Shown here: positions 58,480-64,000 of the stretch, one piece after another
How positions within the stretch are numbered: position 1 is the stretch's first letter
Layout of the letters: each line of letters begins with the position of its first letter
From: Kribbella jejuensis
GTDB lineage: Bacteria > Actinomycetota > Actinomycetes > Propionibacteriales > Kribbellaceae
NCBI RefSeq assembly: GCF_006715085.1
Contig: NZ_VFMM01000002.1
Coordinates: forward strand, 868,001 to 932,000
Length of the DNA stretch: 64,000 bases
Direction: 5' to 3'
Notes under the pieces: generated by a model
Databases searched by the model: none
Seen by the model: the letters and a program-made list of their open reading frames with translations, nothing else
Told to the model about the DNA's origin: nothing
Made by a program: the position numbers and the translations under genes

Positions 58480-59640
58480 CGCCGGGATCACCGAGCGCCG
58501 ACAGGGCCGATCCGCCGGAGACGAGGTTGGACGAGCAGATGGCGGTCTGGGGAAGGTTGAGTTGGACGGTTCGCGCGGCTTCCCAGTTGCCGGCCAGGGC
58601 TGCGACGACGGAGCGGCTTGTTCGGGTCGATGAGCGGTGCGAGGGCGCGGGTGGATCCAAGGAGTACCGCGGGTGGGCGCTGATCGAGCGAATCGGGTCC
58701 AGGTCGAGGCGCAGTTCGGAGACAATCTCGTGGTCGGGACGGAAGCCGGTGGAGTTGACCACGGTGTCGGCGATGACGGTTCGCTCGTCGGACGTGAGTA
58801 GGACGCGGCCGTTGGTCATGCCAATGGATTCGATCGGGAAGGAGCTGATCAGTTCGACGCGCGCCGACTGTACGAGATCCTTCAACCGTGAGCCGAGCGC
58901 GCCGAGGGCCGGCCTTTCCTCGGCGTCACCGCCTCCGTAGGTGCGGGCCAGTTGGTACCGCGCACCACCCACACGATCTCGGTACCGGGGTTCCTCATCG
59001 GCGAGCGGCCGAGGTCGAGCAGCGTTGTCGCGGCGGAGTGGCCGGCGCCGATGACCGCCGTAGGGCGGCCCGCATAGCGTCCCCGGTCCGTGCCGAATAC
59101 GTCGGCCAGCGCGTGTGCGACACCGTCCGCGGCGAGTTCGTTGCGCGCGGGGATGCCGGAATCACCGAGGACGTTCGGCTTGCGCGACGTACCGGAGGCG
59201 TCGATCACTGCGGACGCCAGCAGCTCGGTCCCGTTGGCGAGCCGAATGAGGAACGCCGCGTTCCCGCGGCCCGCAGTACGGCGGCGGTCGAACCCGAACT
59301 ACGTCACCGCGGCGACGACGTGCGCCTGGTACCGGATGCGGTCGTTCAATTGCGGGGTCTTGGTCAGTGGCGACAGGTCGGAGTCGATGAGTTCGCCGGT
59401 CGGGAGTCCGGCGAGGTCGGGTTCGGTCCAGCTGGTCCGTTCGAGCAGCCGGCGGCCCGCAGTGTCGATGTCGTAGCGCCACGGGCTGAACAGCCGCACG
59501 TGCCGCCATTCCTCGATTGCGGCCGCGACAGTCGGCCCGGATTCGAGTACGGCGAAGTCCAGCCCTCGGTCCGCGAGGTGTGCGGCTGCCGCGAGGCCGA
59601 CCGGGCCCGCGCCGATGACGACGACCGGCGCCGCTGTGCT
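58480..59640 (-). pseudogene. Broken FAD-dependent oxidoreductase (ArsO-like)
   Basis: Minus-strand reading from 59640: VVVIGAGPVGLAAAAHLADR (FAD motif), HVRLFSPWRYDIDTAGRRLL, GELIDSDLSPLTKTPQLNDR, then an in-frame TAG near 59300, after which the same frame goes on: NAAFLIRLANGTELLASAVID and RPTAVIGAGHSAATTLLDLG (second dinucleotide motif) to VVRGTNW. Near 58950 the frame shifts to QLARTYGGGDAEERPALGAL and ADTVVNSTGFRPDHEIVSEL. At least one stop, one frameshift and no start codon make it a pseudogene. The pattern is that of flavoproteins of arsenic operons; the region 58247-58480 holds only unrecognised remnant. Confidence 0.8.
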
Positions 59641-59661
59641 GCCGCCCTCGACGAGAGGCGG

Positions 59662-59766
59662 GAGCCGCTGAAGGCGCGGCGGTGGTTCAAGGCACTCGCC
59701 GAACCGAACCGGCTGCGGCTCTTCTCGATGATCACCTCGACCGGCGACTGCGCCGGACCGCCGGCA
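59662..59766 (+). pseudogene. ArsR-family regulator fragment
   Basis: A 35-codon piece reads PLKARRWFKALAEPNRLRLF and SMITSTGD, the start of an ArsR winged helix (family text FKALADPTRLRLL). It has no start codon and breaks off just before the tRNA-Leu 3' end. It is head-to-head with the ArsO-like remnant, so an arsR/arsO cassette was probably here. Confidence 0.6.
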
Positions 59767-59780
59767 ACTAGTGAAAGTTG

Positions 59781-59861
59781 TGCCAGAGGCGGGAGTTGAA
59801 CCCGCACGCCCGGGGGCGCCGGCACCTAAAGCCGGTGTGTCTGCCGTTCCACCACTCTGGC
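59781..59861 (-). tRNA. tRNA-Leu (anticodon UAG)
   Basis: Minus strand, 5' G at 59861. Acceptor stem GCCAGAG/CTCTGGC, anticodon arm CCGGC-TTTAGGT-GCCGG with TAG anticodon, long variable arm (GCGCCCCCGGGCGT), T-arm GCGGGTTCAACTCCCGC, discriminator A at 59781. CCA is not encoded (next bases CAACT). The 3' end faces the decayed arsenic-type genes, a typical integration point for islands. Confidence 0.93.
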
Positions 59862-59913
59862 TGAGGAGGGCGGTGCCTCCCCTAGGAAGTACATCTTAGG
59901 GGAGGCGCGTCGG

Positions 59914-61566
59914 TCAGCGGTTCTGGAGGGCGTCGATGAAGACGCTCTTCAGGTCGGTCGGGTTCTTGGCGACGTACGCCTGGCCGCCGGTGGCCTGGGC
60001 GAGGGCGCTGAGTTCGTCGGCGTTCGTGTCGGGGCCGATGCCGAGCGCGATGATGCGGACCGGACGTGCCGGGTCCTGCTGCGCCTGGAGGGTCTGGACG
60101 GCCTGGGCGAGGGTGGGGCTGCCGGGGTCGTCGTTCTTGCCGTCCGTGAACAGCAGGATGGTGTTCACAGCGTTCGACTTGTACTGCCTGCGGACCGCCT
60201 GCATCGCGGCGATCGCGGTGTCGTACAGGCCGGTGCCGCCGCCGACGATCGGCTTCTGGGCGCTCAACTGGCCGACGATCTTCGCGCGCTGGTTCTTCGA
60301 CAGCGGGGCGATCGGCACCAGCGGCCGGTAGTCGGCGTCGTCGGTCCCGATCTTGGTCGAGAACGTCCACAGCCCCATCTCGGCGTTGTCCGGGAACAGG
60401 TTCAGGCCGCTCGCGGCGGCTTCCACAGTGAGCTGCCAGCGGGTCTTGGTGCCGACCTTCTCCGCCATCGAGCCGGATACGTCGATGACCGCCAGCGAGT
60501 GCGCGGACAGCGACAGCCGGGTCCAGTTCTGCAGGGCGGTGTTGATGGCGTCGTTCGTCGGCTTGGTCAGCTGGGTGATGTTGCCGACGCCGCGGCCGCC
60601 GCTCAGCGGGCTGAGCTGGGTGTCCCGGAAGCCGGCGTCGTCCCGGGCCTGCGATGCGGTGTCGGTGAGCAGTTCGGAAGCCAGCGCCTGCGCGGCGTTG
60701 GTCGCCTGCTCGGCGTCCGACTTCGCGGTGACGACGATCGGGTAGTCCAGGAACAGCGTGCCGGTGGCCGGCTGGATCGCCCTGAGCTGCGCCTCCGGGT
60801 GCGCTTCCTGGTACTTCACGAAACTCTGCTCGGACGCCGGTACGACCATCTTGCTGCCGTCCTGGTCCGCCCGGCCGAACAGGGCGTTGACATCCGTGTA
60901 CGGCTTGGCCAGCGACCCGAGGTGCTGCGCGAGCGGTACGACGACCTGCGACACCTGGTTGTCCGACGCCGAGGTCTTCTGCCGCTCCATCTGCAGGGCG
61001 AGCAGCGTGAGCGCGCCGGGGGAGGTGTTCAGCGGATCGAGCAGTGCCGGTTCGGTGGCGCCGAGGACGCGCAGCCAGGCGGAGGTGTCGGCGAAGTTCT
61101 CGTTCCGGCTGACCAGGACCAGTGGTGACGTGGCGACCGAGGCGACCGCGACGGTCGGCACAGTCTGCCCGTCGTCGGCCTGGGCCACCCACAGCGAAGA
61201 GTCCGGCACCCAGAGGTCGGGGCGGTTGTCGCTGCCGTGCGCCACGTCCCGCGCGACCTGCGCGGACGGTGCCGAGCTGATGGTGACCTGGTAGCAAGGG
61301 TTGCCGTCCTTGCCGCCCTTGGCAGCCAGCGACTTGGCGGCGGCCTCGAGTGGGCCCTGCATCTCGGGAGTGGTGGACAGGCTGACCTGGACGGGGTCGG
61401 AGCAGCCCTTGCTGCCACCGAGGAACCCGTCGGCCCCGGACTGCGATCCGAACGAGCGGACCACGAACACGGCGCCCAGCGTGACTACCAAGATCCCGAC
61501 CGCGGTGATGTACACCGAGCGACGGTTGTTGTTACTTCGCGTCACCGCAGAGGAATGTTTTCCCAT
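59914..61566 (-). CDS. VWA domain protein with solute-binding domain
   Basis: 550 aa. An N-terminal membrane anchor (about 16-36, RSVYITAVGILVVTLGAVFV); a solute-binding (SBP_bac_11-like) domain at about 50-320 with GSKGCSDPVQVSLSTTPEMQ, RPDLWVPDSSLW and ATGTLFLDYPIVV; a von Willebrand A domain at about 350-545 with the MIDAS D362-V-S-G-S in LAVIDVSGSMAEK, and LLFTDGKND. Conserved in actinobacteria as an exported, surface-tethered protein of unknown ligand. A GGGAGGGA site precedes ATG 61566. A CRP-like palindrome lies about 205 bp upstream. Confidence 0.9.
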   Translation of the reverse strand: MGKHSSAVTRSNNNRRSVYITAVGILVVTLGAVFVVRSFGSQSGADGFLGGSKGCSDPVQVSLSTTPEMQGPLEAAAKSLAAKGGKDGNPCYQVTISSAPSAQVARDVAHGSDNRPDLWVPDSSLWVAQADDGQTVPTVAVASVATSPLVLVSRNENFADTSAWLRVLGATEPALLDPLNTSPGALTLLALQMERQKTSASDNQVSQVVVPLAQHLGSLAKPYTDVNALFGRADQDGSKMVVPASEQSFVKYQEAHPEAQLRAIQPATGTLFLDYPIVVTAKSDAEQATNAAQALASELLTDTASQARDDAGFRDTQLSPLSGGRGVGNITQLTKPTNDAINTALQNWTRLSLSAHSLAVIDVSGSMAEKVGTKTRWQLTVEAAASGLNLFPDNAEMGLWTFSTKIGTDDADYRPLVPIAPLSKNQRAKIVGQLSAQKPIVGGGTGLYDTAIAAMQAVRRQYKSNAVNTILLFTDGKNDDPGSPTLAQAVQTLQAQQDPARPVRIIALGIGPDTNADELSALAQATGGQAYVAKNPTDLKSVFIDALQNR

Positions 61567-61770
61567 CGCGGCAGGTCCCTCCCTCCCAGATGCTGCCAGA
61601 GGCTGACTGCGCGCGCAGATTACCCGGTTTCCGCACGTCACGGCGAAGACCGGGAACGGTCGTGACACACCCGTCGCTGAACCGGAACCGTCTCCGGAGT
61701 ACGGCTCTTTCGCAGGAATGCTTAAAAAGTCACCCTGCGTGCCCGGTCCGCTCCGGTCCGGTGAGATGTT

Positions 61771-61790
61771 GCTGTGATCCAAATCACAGC
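61771..61790. promoter_or_regulatory. CRP-like palindrome GCTGTGAT-CCAA-ATCACAGC
   Basis: A perfect palindrome with 8-bp arms and 4-bp spacer. It matches the CRP/cAMP-receptor core TGTGA-N6-TCACA. Located about 205 bp before the VWA gene start. Actinobacterial CRP proteins bind GTG-N6-CAC sites. Confidence 0.75.
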
Positions 61791-61806
61791 GCCACTTTGC
61801 TCAAAC

Positions 61807-61839
61807 GACCGTTCCATGGACCAGAGCCATGAAACGGTC
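61807..61839 (-). terminator. Probable terminator hairpin after bcp
   Basis: GACCGTTCCATGG (61807-61819) and CCATGAAACGGTC (61827-61839) form a 13-bp stem with one mismatch. It lies about 55 bp past the bcp stop on the minus strand; a clear T-run is lacking (GTTTGAGC), so activity is moderate at best. Confidence 0.55.
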
Positions 61840-61892
61840 GAAGGTTTCCCTCCGGTAACCCCTGAAAGGAGGTGCCTTTTCACAGCCGACAA

Positions 61893-62360
61893 CTACAGTC
61901 CCAGGTCGCGGCGAAGCTTGGCGACGTGGCCGGTGGCCTTCACGTTGTACTGCGCGACCGCGACCTTCCCGTCCGGGTCGACGACGAACGTGGACCGGAT
62001 CACGCCGGTCACCTTCTTGCCGTACATGGTCTTCTCGCCGAACGCGCCGTACGCCGTCAGCACCTCCTTGTCCGGGTCGCTGAGCAGCGGGAACGTCACG
62101 CCGTCGCGCTCGCGGAACTTCGCCAGCTTGGCCGGCTTGTCCGGGGAGATGCCGAGCACCGTGTACCCGGCGGCCTGCAGCGAGTCCAGCGAGTCGCGGA
62201 AGTCGCAGGCCTGCTTGGTGCAGCCGGGCGTCATCGCGGCCGGGTAGAAGTAGACGATCACGTTCTTGCCGCGGAGGTCGGCCAGCGCCACGTCGTTGCC
62301 ATCGGCATCGGGCAGGGTGAAGTCGGGTGCGGTGTCACCGACGGACAGACGATCGGACAT
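61893..62360 (-). CDS. bcp: Thiol peroxidase, Bcp/PrxQ type peroxiredoxin
   Basis: 155 aa. Peroxidatic C47 in MTPGCTKQACDF and resolving C52, the PrxQ spacing; APDFTLPDADG at the N-terminus. Reduces H2O2 and organic peroxides with thioredoxin. The start ATG 62360 has GAGGGT upstream. It is divergent from the glucose dehydrogenase gene. Confidence 0.96.
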   Translation of the reverse strand: MSDRLSVGDTAPDFTLPDADGNDVALADLRGKNVIVYFYPAAMTPGCTKQACDFRDSLDSLQAAGYTVLGISPDKPAKLAKFRERDGVTFPLLSDPDKEVLTAYGAFGEKTMYGKKVTGVIRSTFVVDPDGKVAVAQYNVKATGHVAKLRRDLGL

Positions 62361-62448
62361 GAAGGACCCTCCACGAATCGATGGAACTGCCGCAATCGTA
62401 CGGGCAACCCGTTCGAACCAGTGGAGCTGATCCGGTTAGCCTGAGCCG

Positions 62449-63492
62449 ATGCGGGCCATGACAGTCACGCCGGGCAAGCCCGACTCGGCGGTAGTAGGCA
62501 ACGTGCCGGAGCCCTCGGTCGCCGACGGGTCGATCCTCGTGGAGGGCTTGTTCACAGGGATCTGCGGGACGGACATCGAGTTGGTCTCGGGAGCGTTCGA
62601 CAGCGGTCGTCGCGGTTCTGACACCCTCGTCATCGGGCACGAGTCGCTCGGACGCGTGCTGGAAGCCCCTGCCGGCTCGGGCTTCGCAGGCGGAGACCTG
62701 GTGGCCGGGGTGGTACGACGGCCCGACCCCGTGCCCTGCCCGGCGTGTGCCCGTGGCGAGTGGGACTTCTGCCGCAACGGCCGGTACACCGAGCGCGGCA
62801 TCAAGGAGATCGACGGGTACGGCGCTGAGCGCTGGCGGGTCGACCCGTACTTCGCCGTACCCGTGCCGCCCGCTCTGGGTGAGCTCGGCGTACTCGTGGA
62901 GCCGGCCAGCATCCTCACGAAGGCGTGGGAGCAGGTGGACCGCGTCGGTGCACGTTCCTGGTACGCGCCCCAGCATGTGCTCGTGACGGGTGCCGGTCCG
63001 ATCGGTCTACTGGCCGCACTGATCGCACGGCAGCGCGGGTACGACGTACACGTCCTGGACCGGGTCGACGACGGGCCGAAGCCGGAGCTCGTACGGGAGC
63101 TCGGCGCGACCTACCTGACGGACCTGCGCCGGTTGGACGTCGTACCCGACGTGGTGATCGAGGCGACCGGTGTCGGGCAGTTGGTGTACGACTGCGCGTC
63201 GCTCCTGCCGCCCGCAGGTGTCATGTGCCTGGCGGGGATCCACCCCGGCCCGGCGACTGTCGACGTACAGCTGGACGCCCTGGTACGCCAGCTGGTGGTG
63301 CGGAACGCCGCACTGGTTGGCACGGTCAACGCCGGTAAGAGGCACTACGCGGACGCCGTGGACGTGCTGATGACGGCGGACCGGGCGTGGCTGGCGCGGC
63401 TCATTACCAGGGCCGTGCCGCTGTCCGAATGGCCTGCCGCGCTGGAGCGGAAACCGGAAGACATCAAGGTGGTCGTGGACTTGCGGGGTTGA
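62449..63492 (+). CDS. Zn-dependent glucose 1-dehydrogenase-like MDR
   Basis: 347 aa. GIFTGICGTD-like (FTGICGTDIELVSGAF) zinc Cys, IGHESLGRVLEAP with the conserved His-Glu, PCPACARGEWDFCRNGRYTERGIKEIDGYGAE, then a glucose-dehydrogenase C-terminal Rossmann domain with LVTGAGPIGLLAALIA. It resembles archaeal-type glucose/galactose 1-dehydrogenases. Oxidation of an aldose to lactone with NAD(P) is probable. The surrounding genes give no pathway. Confidence 0.9.
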   Translation: MRAMTVTPGKPDSAVVGNVPEPSVADGSILVEGLFTGICGTDIELVSGAFDSGRRGSDTLVIGHESLGRVLEAPAGSGFAGGDLVAGVVRRPDPVPCPACARGEWDFCRNGRYTERGIKEIDGYGAERWRVDPYFAVPVPPALGELGVLVEPASILTKAWEQVDRVGARSWYAPQHVLVTGAGPIGLLAALIARQRGYDVHVLDRVDDGPKPELVRELGATYLTDLRRLDVVPDVVIEATGVGQLVYDCASLLPPAGVMCLAGIHPGPATVDVQLDALVRQLVVRNAALVGTVNAGKRHYADAVDVLMTADRAWLARLITRAVPLSEWPAALERKPEDIKVVVDLRG

Positions 63493-63583
63493 CCTGCGAG
63501 GATGGTGGGGACCAGGGGCAGGCCGGGGCATGCCCTGCAGATGTGCCCCGAAGATTTGCCCCGCCGACGGAAGGGAGCCGACA

Positions 63584-63847
63584 GTGTCGGACACGAAGGC
63601 TCGGACCGCCGAGCAGATCGAGGCGGATATCGCCGCCACCCGGTTGCGGCTGGCCTCCACTGTGGACGAGCTGGTCGACCGGGCGAACCCGAAGAACGTG
63701 CTCGAGCGCCAGGTCGAGCAGGCCAAGTCGCAGGTGTTCGACGAGCACGGTCAGCTGCGGACCCAGAAGATCGCCGCGGTCGCCGGTGCGGTCGTGGGCG
63801 TGATCGGCGTGCTGCTGGTGATCCGCCGGCTGGTGGGTCGCCGGTGA
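63584..63847 (+). CDS. DUF3618 protein
   Basis: 87 aa, start GTG 63584 after GGAAGGGAG. RTAEQIEADIAATRLRLASTVDELVDRANPK is the DUF3618 motif; a C-terminal membrane helix (about 60-80, AAVAGAVVGVIGVLLVIRRL). A small membrane-anchored protein of unknown role. Its stop overlaps the next GTG in GTGA (63844-63847). Confidence 0.92.
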   Translation: MSDTKARTAEQIEADIAATRLRLASTVDELVDRANPKNVLERQVEQAKSQVFDEHGQLRTQKIAAVAGAVVGVIGVLLVIRRLVGRR

Positions 63848-64000
63848 CGCCACGCAAGCGGCTGTCCGACGACAAGCTCCCGATCCGGATGCTGCACGAC
63901 CGGGTCCTGGTGTCCCTCGAGCAGGAGGGCGAGCGCAAGTCGTCGGCCGGCATCCTGATCCCCGCCACCGCCCAGATGGGCCGCCGCCTGGCCTGGGCGA
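63844..64000 (+). CDS. GroES-like co-chaperone family protein, 3' end outside window
   Basis: First 52 codons from GTG 63844: LPIRMLHDRVLVSLEQEGER and SSAGILIPATAQMGRRLAW. The Cpn10 pattern (I-R-x-L-x-D-R-V-L-V, then SAGIL-I-P) is clear. It is a second, divergent GroES-like gene coupled to DUF3618, as is common in actinobacteria, not the groES-groEL operon. The remainder lies beyond the window. Confidence 0.85.
   Translation, partial: MTPRKRLSDDKLPIRMLHDRVLVSLEQEGERKSSAGILIPATAQMGRRLAWA

Larger units (their letters stand above)
61567..61892. other. Intergenic region (326 bp): CRP-like palindrome and hairpin, no gene
   Basis: No coding frame with a plausible protein is visible. It holds the upstream region of the VWA gene (minus strand), a CRP-type palindrome at 61771-61790, and a 13-bp inverted repeat at 61807-61839 followed by more pairing text (AAGGTTTCCC and a CTCC/GGAG pair) up to the end of bcp. 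Confidence 0.7.

Noticed and set aside
62405..62420. GTTCGAAC-containing text before the glucose dehydrogenase gene, resembling a tRNA T-arm or LexA half site
   Set aside because: No acceptor or anticodon arms fit around it and the LexA spacing is wrong.
1..64000. CRISPR arrays, complete insertion sequences, integrases or rRNA genes
   Set aside because: None seen by reading: no regularly spaced repeats, no transposase motifs. Only the tRNA-Leu and tandem repeats listed are present.

Overview
The window is a chromosomal segment of a high-GC Gram-positive actinobacterium. GTG starts are frequent, GTGA/ATGA start-stop overlaps are common, and the set pncB - clpS - DUF2017 - mec - cysO - cysM - murI - MBL hydrolase - rph - rdgB has the order of mycobacterial Rv1330c-Rv1341. 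A CseB/CseC two-component pair, a DUF222/HNH gene with a LexA-type box and very frequent GTAC words add to this. I infer a soil member of the Propionibacteriales (Kribbella- or Nocardioides-like); the genus is not proven by the sequence.

Layout. 1-6.2 kb: end of a CoA-transferase gene, NAD-type malic enzyme with an ACT domain, VanZ-like, YqgE, DUF3039, Uma2 and helicase genes. 6.2-12.9 kb: regulator/target pairs (XRE with SDR; AraC with a phytanoyl-CoA dioxygenase-like protein and an MFS exporter), a DUF4916 protein, a membrane protein and an IclR regulator. 12.9-14.8 kb: Lrp regulator divergent from hpd. 14.9-20 kb: small secreted proteins, a GlcD-type oxidase and a CseA/B/C-like envelope-stress set without a local sigE. 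20-23.8 kb: a large secreted GH101 glycosidase. 23.9-27.2 kb: fahA, an unrecognised gene and hmgA; with hpd these form the homogentisate route of tyrosine breakdown, without a recognisable maleylacetoacetate isomerase. 27.2-38 kb: mostly secreted and membrane proteins (polysaccharide deacetylase, 5'-nucleotidase, lipoprotein, beta-propeller protein, TauE, YdcF), plus nicotinamidase, an SDR with a striking operator and an alditol oxidase.

37.8-45.4 kb is the conserved block: MarR and pncB on the minus strand, then clpS, DUF2017, aldo/keto reductase, the CysO-dependent cysteine route (mec, cysO, cysM), a small zinc-ribbon membrane protein, murI and an Rv1339-like hydrolase. The block is broken at 45.4-51.2 kb by an accessory insert (decayed hydrolase, MFS/TetR pair with a nested palindrome, SAM hydroxide adenosyltransferase with a leader ORF and terminator, Gfo/Idh oxidoreductase, SGNH hydrolase) and resumes with rph and rdgB.

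52.5-59.9 kb is accessory: an ASCH protein; a divergent unit of two small DNA-binding-type proteins facing a minimal ATP-grasp/phosphohistidine phosphotransferase across three 14-bp repeats; small membrane proteins; a DUF222/HNH nuclease gene with a LexA-like box over its start; and decayed arsenic-type genes ending at a tRNA-Leu(UAG). 59.9-64 kb: a VWA/solute-binding protein with a CRP-like palindrome upstream, Bcp peroxiredoxin, glucose dehydrogenase, DUF3618 and the start of a GroES-like gene.

The best leads are the divergent phosphotransferase unit (53.1-55.4 kb), the unknown gene between fahA and hmgA, a CysO with residues beyond its diglycine, the leader upstream of the SAM hydrolase-family gene, and the recurrent change of codon style at gene 3' ends.
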